From a virus: a stretch of DNA of 64,000 nt. The stretch spans positions 38,679-102,678 of IMG/VR virus record IMGVR_UViG_3300045995_000532; one strand, given 5' to 3'. The position numbers and the translations under genes were made by a program. This document shows positions 7,066 to 14,962 of the stretch, piece after piece; within the stretch, counting starts at the first letter, position 1, and the number at the start of each line of letters is the position of its first letter. Below the pieces are notes generated by a model that did no database searches, was not told the DNA's origin, and saw only the letters and a program-made list of their open reading frames with translations.

Positions 7066-9005
7066 CGGGTGAGCTCCTCAGTGGTAAACGGAAGTTCGTC
7101 CTGGAGCCGCACCAGCGCGGTCTGGCGGTCCCGGTTGTAGATGGACTCGTAGGAGTCACCGCGGTTGAATGCGCTGTTCTCCATGTCGACACGGTTGGTG
7201 TTGCGCCGATCGGACGGATCCACGATCGCGAGCGACGCGTGCGACATCGACAGGGAGGCGACCCGCCCCTTGTTGCCGTGCCGGCTCTTGAGGATCTTCA
7301 CCTTCAGTTCCGAGTGCACCGCGCCGGCCAGGGAAGCATCGGCGATCGCATTGGCCTCCCATGGCCGGTAGATCCCGAACAGGAAGTCGGCGGTCTCCTC
7401 CACGGCGCCGGCATCGCGAGCATCGTCCTCGCTGATCGGCTCACCAGGTTTCGCGGACCGGTTCACCTGGGAGGGCACGATGATGGCAACCTCGTGCTCC
7501 TTAGCTAGCCGCTTGAGGTCCATGATCGCGTTGGTGACACGCTCGTACTGGTCCTTGCCGCGTTGGGCCCTGGCGTAGTAGCCGAGGTAGTCCACGAAGA
7601 CCAGCTGGGCGACCTCGCCGGTCTCCTCCGCGAACTCGTCCATGAGGGCGCCGAACTCGCTCGAGGACACCATGTTCTCGTCAACAAGCCGCAAGAGCGG
7701 GAAAAGATTCTCCAGTTCCGTATCGCTCATTGCCGGGTGGAAGAACCGGGCGATGCGCCGCAGCCGGTTCCACGTCTCCGCCACGGTCAACTCAAGAGTG
7801 ATGAACAAGCAGGGGAGATTTCGGTTGTAATAGGCGATACATGCCAGTATGACCGATTTGCCCACCCCTGTTCTGGCAAGCGGGACAGTTACGGACCCGG
7901 GGCGCAGGCCTGGCTTCAGCAGTGCATCGAGGGTGGGCCAGCCGAGCTTGATGCCTGGCTTGGATGACTCCAGTTCGCGCAGTTTCCACGCGGACTCACC
8001 CACGGAGTAGACACGCTTGTCGCGCATGTCCGCTTCAGCGAGCTGGGCCATGATGTCGGCCCAGCCATGGTTCTGCCCGGGGGCCAACCAGTCCGACCAG
8101 TCCTTGACGTCGGGAACCTCCACGACGCGCGCCTTGGCCCCCAGGACGTCCCGTAGCTTCAGGGCGGCCCGCTTCCCGGTGTCGTCGTTGTCGAGGCCGA
8201 TGTAGACCCTCTTGGCGTTCTCGAAGTAGCGCGCGAAACCCTTCTGTCCGTCCGGCCATGCCTCAGCGCCGGCAAGCCCGACCACGCGGATCTTGCGGGC
8301 ACGTACATCCGGCGAAGCGGATAGACATTGCTGGCAAATAAGACAATCCATCTCGCCCTCTGTGATGAGGACGAACTCTGCGCCGCGCAGGGCATCGGCG
8401 TTATACAGACGGACGTTCTCGCCAGGCGTGGTGACGTACTTCCCGAGCGGGTCCTTGCCGCGCAGCTGGACGACCTGCTGGCTGGACAGGTACGGGATGA
8501 CGATCTTCCCAGAGAGGAACTCCCAACCCTTCTCGTTCAACAGCCCGGTCTCGCGGACCTCAGCCCGGGTGTACCCGCCAGGAACTCCAACACCATCCAA
8601 GCCGTCGATCAGGCTGACGCCGCGGGGGTGGTAGCCGAACCGCGCCTTGGCGATCGTGTCGTCGGAGAGGCCGCGGTGGCGCAGGTAGTCGAGCATCGGG
8701 GTGTTACCAGCCAAGGCAGCGACGGCGGCCGTGAGATAGAGCTCGTTGATCTCTAGTCGGCGGGACGGCTTGAACGCGGGGGCCGACTCCTTGACTTCAT
8801 CGCCGAAGTGCTCAAGCAGTGTCCGATATCCACCGGATTGTCCGCATATCTTGCAATCGAATCCACCAGACTCAGAGTTGATGTAGAGCTTGCCCTTACG
8901 GTGGGACTCCCCGCAAAAGAAACACTGGAGGGTCAACTCCTTGCCGCTGGTCCGGTAGACCTCCAGGCCCTTGGTCTTGAGGTAGGTCTCGATGTCTTCG
9001 GTCAT
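7062..9005 (-). CDS. Bifunctional DNA primase-helicase
   Basis: A 647-residue replication protein combining three modules. The N-terminus is a CHC2-type zinc ribbon (C28, C31, C51, C54). A TOPRIM catalytic core follows, with TEGEMD at 215-220 and LDNDD at 271-275. A DnaB-like RecA fold then starts near residue 355, with Walker A ARTGVGKS (377-384) and a Walker B VFVDYLG. This is the T7 gp4 arrangement: RNA primer synthesis and fork unwinding in one chain. The ATG at 9005 has an AGGAGG ribosome-binding site, which rules out the longer in-frame extension. No phage DNA polymerase is seen in this window. Confidence 0.93.
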   Translation of the reverse strand: MTEDIETYLKTKGLEVYRTSGKELTLQCFFCGESHRKGKLYINSESGGFDCKICGQSGGYRTLLEHFGDEVKESAPAFKPSRRLEINELYLTAAVAALAGNTPMLDYLRHRGLSDDTIAKARFGYHPRGVSLIDGLDGVGVPGGYTRAEVRETGLLNEKGWEFLSGKIVIPYLSSQQVVQLRGKDPLGKYVTTPGENVRLYNADALRGAEFVLITEGEMDCLICQQCLSASPDVRARKIRVVGLAGAEAWPDGQKGFARYFENAKRVYIGLDNDDTGKRAALKLRDVLGAKARVVEVPDVKDWSDWLAPGQNHGWADIMAQLAEADMRDKRVYSVGESAWKLRELESSKPGIKLGWPTLDALLKPGLRPGSVTVPLARTGVGKSVILACIAYYNRNLPCLFITLELTVAETWNRLRRIARFFHPAMSDTELENLFPLLRLVDENMVSSSEFGALMDEFAEETGEVAQLVFVDYLGYYARAQRGKDQYERVTNAIMDLKRLAKEHEVAIIVPSQVNRSAKPGEPISEDDARDAGAVEETADFLFGIYRPWEANAIADASLAGAVHSELKVKILKSRHGNKGRVASLSMSHASLAIVDPSDRRNTNRVDMENSAFNRGDSYESIYNRDRQTALVRLQDELPFTTEELTR

Positions 9006-9037
9006 ACTGAACGACCTCCTCTCGTGGGTGGGCGGGA

Positions 9038-9074
9038 GATCCGGCAGACAAGCAGCACACTTGCCTGCCGGATC
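9038..9074 (-). promoter_or_regulatory. Long hairpin in the primase-helicase leader
   Basis: A 15-bp stem with one mismatch (GATCCGGCAG.CAAG and its complement) closes a 7-base loop, 33-69 bases upstream of the primase-helicase start. It lacks a following T-run, so it is not a standard intrinsic terminator. The 195-base gap between the SSB-like and primase genes otherwise holds only a small GCCCG/CGGGC hairpin near 9164-9175. It may be an operator, an RNA-processing site or a translational control element. Confidence 0.5.
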
Positions 9075-9200
9075 TGATCTGAGGGACGCCATGGTGGGTC
9101 GTTTACAGACGAGCGTTTCGGGCTTTCACCTAGCGCTGCCGTCCCGACCTAGCCGGGGATCACGCCCGTCCGGGCGACTAGTACAAACTCGGACATATCA

Positions 9201-9701
9201 TCAGAAAGGAGGCTCCGAGTCGTTCGCCCACGGGTCAGCAGAGTCGTTCGCGTCCGCAGCGGTCGCGCGGGCGTCAACGATCGTGCAGTAGTAGCCGAGC
9301 GTGCCGTCCTTCTTCTTCTGCGGTGCCTGATGTGCAACAAGCACCTCGCAGACAAGCCCTTCAACGAGGTCGGTGTCGACGTCCTGGCCGACCTCCACCG
9401 GAGCGCCCTGCAGCGACTCGTACAGCACCTTCGCCACCGAGTCGGCCCGGGTGGACACCTTCGCGTCGGAGTCGACGTTGATGGTGTCCCCGGAACTGTC
9501 GCCGGCGGTGATCTTGAAGTTCCAGCGCCACTTGTCGAACGTCGCCTTCTGTCCCACACGGGCCGTGCCGTTCTTCACCGCGGCGTGATGGGCCTTGTAC
9601 TCGAACTCGACCTTTGTCTCCACCACGGACTCCAGGCGGGCGCGGAGCCAGCCCTCCTCGAAGTGGTATTCGGACTCTTCAACGACTGTTGCCTTGGCCA
9701 T
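9201..9701 (-). CDS. SSB-like single-stranded DNA-binding protein (inferred)
   Basis: A 166-residue acidic protein, MAKATVVEESEYHFEEG, preceded by a good ribosome-binding site. The C-terminus DPWANDSEPPF closely resembles the conserved acidic tip of bacterial SSB (DDDIPF-type), which recruits other replication proteins, after a flexible Ala/Asp-rich linker. The N-terminal 120 residues alternate strands as expected for an OB fold but lack a recognisable SSB signature. It lies between the Sak4-like ATPase and the primase-helicase, the usual location for a phage SSB. The assignment is an inference from tail and position. Confidence 0.6.
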   Translation of the reverse strand: MAKATVVEESEYHFEEGWLRARLESVVETKVEFEYKAHHAAVKNGTARVGQKATFDKWRWNFKITAGDSSGDTINVDSDAKVSTRADSVAKVLYESLQGAPVEVGQDVDTDLVEGLVCEVLVAHQAPQKKKDGTLGYYCTIVDARATAADANDSADPWANDSEPPF

Positions 9702-9733
9702 GCGTTCCTCTTCCTACGTGCGTGATCGAACGG

Positions 9734-10945
9734 TCAGCTGAGCGCCTTCTTGCGGGCGGTCACCGCGCCGGTGTGCTCGTCGTGCCAGTCGGCCTTGTCC
9801 TTGTGAGCGATGTAGAAGTCCTTCAGTCCTTCAGGACCATCGATCGCCGTGATGGCCTTGATCCGCTCGAGGTAGTCGATCTCGTCGCTGGCGACCACCC
9901 CGCCGAGCTCTTCGGTCGTCAACGCGATCGCCTCGTAGTGAGCCAGTTCCCCCTCAGAGACAACCGGCTCGGCCGCGACAGCGGTGATGGCATCCTCTGC
10001 AGCGACCTGGGCGGCGATCGCAGCCTTCGGATCCTCCTTCTTCACGGCAGCCTTCTTGGCCGCCTTGCGCGGAACCTTCGTGGCGTCCGGCTCTACCGCA
10101 CCACCCTTGATGTCCGGGCCGGCGACGTCGGCAGCAACCTGGTCAGCAGGGGTCTGTTCGGTCACTACAGTGGCCTGGCCGTACTTCGCAGCCTGACCTG
10201 CCAGAGCGTCGGTGATCTGAGTGAAGTCGCTGGACTTGAACTCCACTGACGTCTCATCCAGCAGGCCCGCGGGGGAGCGCAGGATCGGGAACTTCGGTGA
10301 CGCACGCCAGGAGATCTTGCGGACAACCTTGCGCGAAGCCTGGGCCTTGGCCTTCTCGGCATCGCTCGCGTTATCGTCAACGCCGATGCCCCAGTCGGTG
10401 TGGATCCACCCAATGAAGGGAAACTCCTTGGGCAGGTCGATCTTCGTGCCGCCAATCAGGTCAGGCTCGTACTCCTGAGAGTCAAACTTGTCCTTGAGGT
10501 GCACGTTGACGATGACGTGCAACGGCAGTCGCTGGAGCTTGTCGAGGATGGTGGACATCGACGCCTTCAGGTCGCCCCACGCCTTAAAGCCATCCATGGA
10601 CGTCATGCCATCACGGCGCATGATGCCGTTGGCCACGTGAGCGGACAGGACGGAGAAGGTGTCCACCACGACCGTCTGGTACGGGAAACTCGGCCGCTGG
10701 GCCTGCAGGGCCAGGTAGTCGAGGGCCTCGTTGGCGGCCTTCTCGGAGGGGATCTCGATGTACGGCGTGCCGGTGATCGCCAGCGATGCGGCACCACCAC
10801 GGTCGGCCATCAGGAAGATGGGCGCGGGTGCCTGCGCGGCGAAGGGGGTCTTGCCAGACCCAGGCTGGCCAAACAGGAGGATTCGGTAGCGGTCCTGTCC
10901 GTCCAAGAACTGACTGAACGAGGCCGTCTTAATCGTTATCGGCAT
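9734..10945 (-). CDS. RecA-fold ATPase, Sak4-like recombination protein
   Basis: A 403-residue protein. The N-terminal half is a RecA-like ATPase: Walker A GQPGSGKT (residues 26-33) and Walker B VVVDTFS, matching the phage AAA/Sak4 group that acts with SSB in annealing and strand exchange. After about residue 245 the sequence turns into a long Ala/Lys-rich linker (KVPRKAAKKAAVKK) and an acidic helical end of unknown role. The ATG at 10945 lies 17 bases inside the preceding endonuclease gene. Adjacent SSB-like and Cas4-like genes support a role in phage recombination or recombination-dependent replication. Confidence 0.8.
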   Translation of the reverse strand: MPITIKTASFSQFLDGQDRYRILLFGQPGSGKTPFAAQAPAPIFLMADRGGAASLAITGTPYIEIPSEKAANEALDYLALQAQRPSFPYQTVVVDTFSVLSAHVANGIMRRDGMTSMDGFKAWGDLKASMSTILDKLQRLPLHVIVNVHLKDKFDSQEYEPDLIGGTKIDLPKEFPFIGWIHTDWGIGVDDNASDAEKAKAQASRKVVRKISWRASPKFPILRSPAGLLDETSVEFKSSDFTQITDALAGQAAKYGQATVVTEQTPADQVAADVAGPDIKGGAVEPDATKVPRKAAKKAAVKKEDPKAAIAAQVAAEDAITAVAAEPVVSEGELAHYEAIALTTEELGGVVASDEIDYLERIKAITAIDGPEGLKDFYIAHKDKADWHDEHTGAVTARKKALS

Positions 10946-11825
10946 CGAGTTTCCCTTCGATTGATGTGCGCATGAGATAATCGACTGCATTTAGTAGGAA
11001 ATCGGCACTATCTCGAAACCCGCCCAGCGCCCTGTTACACGCTCCGCAGAGCAGGCCCCGCACGTACCCGGAAGTGTGGTCGTGGTCGATTGAAAGACGG
11101 CGGTCGTCCTCAACTCCAGAGCAGATGGCGCAGACACCATTTTGGTCGGCGAGCAGCACATTGTATTCATCAGGGGTTATGTTGTATAACGCCATGATGT
11201 AGTTTGACCGAATCTGATCGCGCAGGTCCGGATCATCGCGATACTTCTCACGTCGCTTCTTCCGTCGGTCCGATGCCCATTCCGGGTCAATTCGTGACTT
11301 GTGGGCTTTCCAATCCGCGTGCTGAGCCCTCATGTAGTCTCCGTAGTCACGGTCGGCTACCCTGCGCTTAGTCCGAAAACAGGAGACGCACAGTTCCGTC
11401 GCGCTTGAGTATTGTCGACGCTCCGGGTGGCATGTCGAAGCAATCAGACTTACGCGCACCTTGGCCAGATCCCCTGGCACGTGACTTTCTTGACCGTATG
11501 CTCTTCGTGGGCGGCCGTGAGTTCTTCGATACTCCGCGCCTATGGCGCGCTGCCGAAGAACAAAGTCAGGATCCTGTCGGCGCCTCGCCCTGTAGCAAGG
11601 CTGACATAACCCCTCGCCAGTAACCTTGGCGCGCTCAGGGTGGCAAGTTGCCCGGGGTGACGTCTTCCGGCGAGCTCGCTCAAGTTCAGCGAAGACCGGA
11701 TCGTCACGCCGGCGCCTAGCTACATAACACGACTGACATAGCCCGTCACCAGTAACCCTCGCCCGCAGCGGGTGGCATGTCGCGCGAGGAGGAGACGACC
11801 TTGCGACATCAAGCTTCGCTGTCAT
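10929..11825 (-). CDS. HNH endonuclease VII-like protein with zinc-finger repeats
   Basis: A 298-residue protein. Three Cys-His repeats occupy residues about 15-40, 58-83 and 130-155, each with ATCHP or STCHP, then GLC or ELC, then a CxxC-type end. The C-terminal third is a recombination endonuclease VII/HNH fold: CAIC at 232-235, SIDHDH at 245-250, and GLLCGACN to 264. Endonuclease VII enzymes cut branched DNA, but free-standing copies in phages often behave as homing nucleases. The start overlaps the stop of the small finger protein upstream, and its end invades the ATPase gene by 17 bases. The repeat between 61 and 80 is nearly a copy of that at 17-36. Confidence 0.85.
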   Translation of the reverse strand: MTAKLDVARSSPPRATCHPLRARVTGDGLCQSCYVARRRRDDPVFAELERARRKTSPRATCHPERAKVTGEGLCQPCYRARRRQDPDFVLRQRAIGAEYRRTHGRPRRAYGQESHVPGDLAKVRVSLIASTCHPERRQYSSATELCVSCFRTKRRVADRDYGDYMRAQHADWKAHKSRIDPEWASDRRKKRREKYRDDPDLRDQIRSNYIMALYNITPDEYNVLLADQNGVCAICSGVEDDRRLSIDHDHTSGYVRGLLCGACNRALGGFRDSADFLLNAVDYLMRTSIEGKLDADND

Positions 11826-12040
11826 GCGATGTCTCCGTTGGTTGCCTTGGGATACTTCTTCCGCGGGTGCGTCTTCCGGTACTCGAGCACCCATGCCGCC
11901 TGGTAGGCCCGCATCTGCTGCGCATACACGGGGTCATCCCGGCGCCGGCGGGCGTTGTAGCAGGACGGGCACAGTCCGTCCCGCGTCACCTGCGCTCGTG
12001 ACGGATGGCAGGTCGCCCTGGGGGCGTTCGCTCTAGCCAT
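11822..12040 (-). CDS. Small zinc-finger protein, same repeat as the endonuclease
   Basis: A 72-residue protein with one copy of the finger (RATCHPSRAQVTRDG then CPSCYNARRRRDDP) that occurs three more times in the next gene, which it overlaps by four bases. A basic C-terminus follows (YRKTHPRKKYPKATNG). It looks like a split-off N-terminal module of the endonuclease or an independently duplicated finger. Likely binds DNA; this is an inference from the repeat. Confidence 0.65.
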   Translation of the reverse strand: MARANAPRATCHPSRAQVTRDGLCPSCYNARRRRDDPVYAQQMRAYQAAWVLEYRKTHPRKKYPKATNGDIA

Positions 12041-12046
12041 GGGTAT

Positions 12047-12295
12047 TTACGGCTCCTTTTCGATAACCCCGATGCGCCGCAGATCGGCAACAAGATTCAG
12101 ATGAGCCCGATGGTCCGATGGGCCGAAGTGAGTTCCCACCGTGCCGTTGCCGTCCTCGCCGTAAATGACGACCCCGCACTTGGTCTTACGCATCCGAACT
12201 CCACAGTCGAGAAGCCCCTTCAGGAGTTCCTTCGATTGCTCAGGCAGGCCCGACCGGGCGATCAGTCGGCTCAGGTCCGGCCTAGGCGGGGGCAT
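12047..12295 (-). CDS. Small hypothetical early protein
   Basis: An 82-residue protein (MPPPRPDLSRLIARSGLPEQSKELLKGL...) that overlaps the end of the DUF4406/DUF3310 gene. An in-frame GTG at 12304 is an alternative start. The C-terminal part has a beta-hairpin-like KCGVVIYGEDG and a helix. No family recognised. Confidence 0.6.
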   Translation of the reverse strand: MPPPRPDLSRLIARSGLPEQSKELLKGLLDCGVRMRKTKCGVVIYGEDGNGTVGTHFGPSDHRAHLNLVADLRRIGVIEKEP

Positions 12296-13028
12296 CTGGC
12301 TCACTGATCCGGTCAATCTCGTCGACGAGGCAGGCGATAGCCTTCTCGAGGTCATGCACGCTGGCTGCATGCCACAGGTAAGTCAGCGCGTTCCCGCAGT
12401 TGAAGTTCCAGTGCCGGGCGATCTGGACGCACTCCACACCAGGACCGCCCGTCCACTGGGATCCGCTGGGGCCCATCACGTCCGCCACCGCAAGCGCCAG
12501 GCGCGCCTCGTCGTCTGCGACCTGAGCCGTGTAAGCCGAAGCGTCCGCCTCGGCCCACGCGTCCGATTCGTTGCGAGCTTGCAGTGCGCTGGTCACACGG
12601 CTCACCGGTGTGTCCGCGACAGCGCGGATGAGCTCCCTGGTATTGAGCAGCACCTGTGCAGTCATAAGCTGGTTGACTGCGCGGAAATCATCGAGGTAGC
12701 CGGCCTGAAGCCCAAGCGCGGCGGCCACGCTCAGTTCGGCGACCGATCGAGCGTCATCCTCCCAGCCGGGCAGCAGGCATATGGCCTCCGCATGGGCAGC
12801 GATCCAGGCCACATCCTCACCGAGCGACTCGCGTGCACTAAAGCGATGCGTGCCGTCGGCGAGTTCCTCGAAGGACACCCCTTCGGGCAGGATTCCGCGA
12901 TCCAAGTCCCGCTCGACAGGCTCGAACACGTCATGCCCCCAGTCGCAGAGCACACTGAAAGCCGTCGTGGATGCAGGGAAGTTGAACCGGGGGACACCGA
13001 CCATGGGGCCGGAGATGAAGATCCTCAT
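12282..13028 (-). CDS. DUF4406-DUF3310 fusion protein
   Basis: A 248-residue protein. The N-terminal ~120 residues begin MRIFISGPMVGVPRFNFPA and contain a Rossmann-like nucleoside 2-deoxyribosyltransferase-type fold (DUF4406: ISGPM, then LLPGWEDDARSVAEL). The last ~40 residues match the DUF3310 pattern, with HWNFNCGNALTYLWHAA followed by DLEKAIACLVDEI. Both domains are common as separate small phage proteins of nucleotide metabolism; here they are joined by a helical linker. Start overlaps the nuclease stop (TGATG). Catalytic activity is not established for either domain. Confidence 0.75.
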   Translation of the reverse strand: MRIFISGPMVGVPRFNFPASTTAFSVLCDWGHDVFEPVERDLDRGILPEGVSFEELADGTHRFSARESLGEDVAWIAAHAEAICLLPGWEDDARSVAELSVAAALGLQAGYLDDFRAVNQLMTAQVLLNTRELIRAVADTPVSRVTSALQARNESDAWAEADASAYTAQVADDEARLALAVADVMGPSGSQWTGGPGVECVQIARHWNFNCGNALTYLWHAASVHDLEKAIACLVDEIDRISEPDAPA

Positions 13029-13948
13029 CAGTCGTCAACACCTTCCTGGAAGTCGGGCAGTGGGGCCTGGCCGCAGACGTCCCGCCAGGCGCAGAAGTTG
13101 CACTTCTTGGTGTCCGTCGTCATGGGATGCACGCCGGCGCGCTGAGCGCGGATGTACTCACGGATGTGCACCATGAGGCGGCGGTAGTGAGCCTCAGTGC
13201 GCTGACCGGTGTTGTGGGCCTTGAACTCGCCGTTGCGGATCGCCAGCCACCTGCCGGCACGTCCCATCGGCGGATGATCTTCGGGGGTTCCGCCCCACAT
13301 ACTCAGCCCCTTGGACTCGACACGGTCCATAAGGTCGTAGAACGACGGCATGGCCAGGAAGTCCGTCCAGAACGCATCTTGCAAGGACGCGTAGGAGTAG
13401 ACGGTCCATTGGTTCGCGTATTGGAGATGGTCAGGCCGAAGGCCCGTTTTTAGGTCATCTACTGAGAGGTACGGAATGCCATAGTTGAAGCGAATCCCGA
13501 GGCGGTCCACGGTGCCGTGCAAGGTGTGGTCTTCGCCGTCGATCCTCAGTGGCACGTTGAAGGTGTGCTCGACGCCGAGCAGGACGAACTTGTCGTGACG
13601 GATCCACTCCGCGGCCGCCTTGATACCCGCCCTGCCCTGAGCAAGATCCAAGGCCCAGGTGTGCCCGCGCACCCACTCGTTGGGGAACCCTTCACTGATC
13701 TCTGCGGCGTGCTCAGGGGACCAGTAGTGCTCGAAGGTCGCCAAGGCCACCTTCTCAGCGTCCTCGCGGCCCTCATGGTGAAGCTGCTGGAAGATCTGCA
13801 TGGCGTAGTGGATGTGGGTGCCGAGGATCGTCGCCGACAACCTGGCCGGCTCGATGCCGTTGGCGCGGCCGAGGATGTCATAGTGCTGGCGCGCCGCACA
13901 ATACGAGAAGGACGACAGTGAACTCTGGCGGATGAGGATTCGACTCAC
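13028..13948 (-). CDS. Cas4/RecB-like PD-(D/E)XK exonuclease with Fe-S cysteines
   Basis: A 306-residue nuclease. One cysteine near the N-terminus (C17, in SSFSYCAARQHYD) and three at the C-terminus (C283, C286, C292 in KKCNFCAWRDVC) form the four-Cys iron-sulfur clasp of Cas4 and AddB. The nuclease core has HGTVDRLG and SVDDLKTG, the D...DxK catalytic pattern. Phage Cas4-like enzymes process DNA ends for recombination. The GTG at 13948 overlaps the upstream stop. There is no CRISPR array or cas1/cas2 nearby, so a role in phage recombination with the Sak4-like ATPase is favoured. Confidence 0.88.
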   Translation of the reverse strand: MSRILIRQSSLSSFSYCAARQHYDILGRANGIEPARLSATILGTHIHYAMQIFQQLHHEGREDAEKVALATFEHYWSPEHAAEISEGFPNEWVRGHTWALDLAQGRAGIKAAAEWIRHDKFVLLGVEHTFNVPLRIDGEDHTLHGTVDRLGIRFNYGIPYLSVDDLKTGLRPDHLQYANQWTVYSYASLQDAFWTDFLAMPSFYDLMDRVESKGLSMWGGTPEDHPPMGRAGRWLAIRNGEFKAHNTGQRTEAHYRRLMVHIREYIRAQRAGVHPMTTDTKKCNFCAWRDVCGQAPLPDFQEGVDD

Positions 13949-14307
13949 GCCCCCCCGGTGGCATGCGCATTGCGCTTGCGCAGGCAAACCTCGACGGAAT
14001 CGGGGATGACGTCCTGCCTGCTGGTTTCACCGGCCATCGCATGCAGTTCGCACGGCCGACGGCCCCACCAACCGTGGTTGCGGCAGCTCGGGTCATCACC
14101 CTCCTGATGAGCACAGGAACAGCACCAGCAGTTGGTGCGCTGCACCATGGACCACGACGTCGTAGTGAGGTGTCGTTGCTCGATGACACCGTCATCCCAG
14201 CGCACCTCGTCCCACTCCATGACCCCGGTCGCGGCGTCGTAGTGGTAGGCGGTGCGCTGGGATGGCTGGGGGTTGATGTTCGCCTTGTTGTAGGCGATGA
14301 CGTTCAC
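13945..14307 (-). CDS. Cysteine- and histidine-rich hypothetical protein
   Basis: A 120-residue protein whose GTG start (14307) overlaps the previous stop. The middle has a dense Cys/His cluster (CWCCSCAHQ, then CRNHGWW and CELH) suggesting a zinc-binding fold. It is the second gene of the early operon. Function unknown. Confidence 0.65.
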   Translation of the reverse strand: MNVIAYNKANINPQPSQRTAYHYDAATGVMEWDEVRWDDGVIEQRHLTTTSWSMVQRTNCWCCSCAHQEGDDPSCRNHGWWGRRPCELHAMAGETSRQDVIPDSVEVCLRKRNAHATGGA

Positions 14308-14594
14308 CACTCCACCCTGGACAGCAGAACGTGCCAGCCCGCGCACAGCGGATGCCTGCAGGTGGGGAACCTGTCCTTGTGGTCGACGTCACGATGCCAC
14401 TGGGTGAGGACGGCCTCGAACTCGACAAATGGGGAGAAATCCGCGGGCTCCACCACGGTGGACAGGCGGTCCTCGAGGATGTCCATCGCCGTGTTGATCG
14501 CGCCGGCGCCGATGGGGTTCGACGGGTACTGCTCAGCGAGGAACTCGGCCAGGCGTGAAACCTGAGACTCGAGCGTCTCGTGGGTGGTGGGCAT
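14304..14594 (-). CDS. First gene of the early operon, hypothetical
   Basis: A 96-residue protein starting MPTTHETLESQVSRL, with a GGAG ribosome-binding site directly upstream. It is mostly helical and ends with a Cys/His pair (CRHPLCAGWH). It is the first gene after the noncoding region that separates the late and early blocks, and the terminator hairpin at 14612-14667 lies in its leader. No family recognised. Confidence 0.7.
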   Translation of the reverse strand: MPTTHETLESQVSRLAEFLAEQYPSNPIGAGAINTAMDILEDRLSTVVEPADFSPFVEFEAVLTQWHRDVDHKDRFPTCRHPLCAGWHVLLSRVEW

Positions 14595-14611
14595 CCGTCT
14601 CCTTCCATGGG

Positions 14612-14667
14612 TACAAAAAGAGGGCGGCACCCACACCGCGGCCGAGGCCGTTCGTTGGATGCCGCCC
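14612..14667 (-). terminator. Intrinsic terminator / possible attenuator before the early operon
   Basis: On the minus strand, GGGCGGCATCC and GGGTGCCGCCC form an 11-bp stem (one G-T pair), with a smaller CGGCC/GGCCG helix inside the loop, followed at once by TCTTTTTG. This is a textbook factor-independent terminator. It ends only about 18 bases before the first early gene's start. It can stop late-operon transcripts running leftward, but any early promoter between it and 14962 would also have to read through it. Confidence 0.8.
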
Positions 14668-14788
14668 TTGGCTCTTCAGCTCTGGGGGCCGTGGGAACCT
14701 CGTGGTTCGCCGCCGGCGACCTACTGCTCAGGTCGTGATGAAGTTGTGGTCTGTACCGTAGCTCCCGCCTCCGACGCTCTTCGGCCGC

Positions 14789-14810
14789 GACGTTCTGACG
14801 GGTCGGTCAG
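14789..14810 (+). promoter_or_regulatory. Operator-like motif, copy A
   Basis: GACGTTCTGA-CGGGTCGG-TCAG, preceded by CGC. It differs by one base from copy B (38056-38077) and shares its first 11 bases with copies C and D. It lies in the control region between the early operon and the plus-strand pair. Confidence 0.55.
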
Positions 14811-14962
14811 GGCGCCGTCTGGTCATAGCGGACGAACCACTCTGCGCGACCGGCCACAACGTCTCACCCGGTCACCACTATTCCCTCCGCCTGCCTTCAG
14901 GGTCATCTTGTGGGGAGACACCGCATCGCAGGGGTGACAGGAACGAACAGGAGCTGGTTGAC

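Larger units (their letters stand above)
14595..14962. promoter_or_regulatory. Divergent control region between early operon and plus-strand pair
   Basis: A 368-base gene-free stretch. It holds the terminator hairpin (14612-14667) and one copy of the dispersed operator-like motif (14789-14810). It must also contain the start points for the early operon (leftward) and the plus-strand pair (rightward), but I see no clear -35/-10 pair for either. Confidence 0.55.

Noticed and set aside
9149-9196. 15-residue frame MSEFVLVARTGVIPG after the SSB-like gene
   Set aside because: No ribosome-binding site is evident, and it overlaps a small hairpin; too short to support.
13028-13948. Cas4 as part of a CRISPR-Cas system
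   Set aside because: No cas1, cas2 or array in the window; phage Cas4-like nucleases commonly stand alone.
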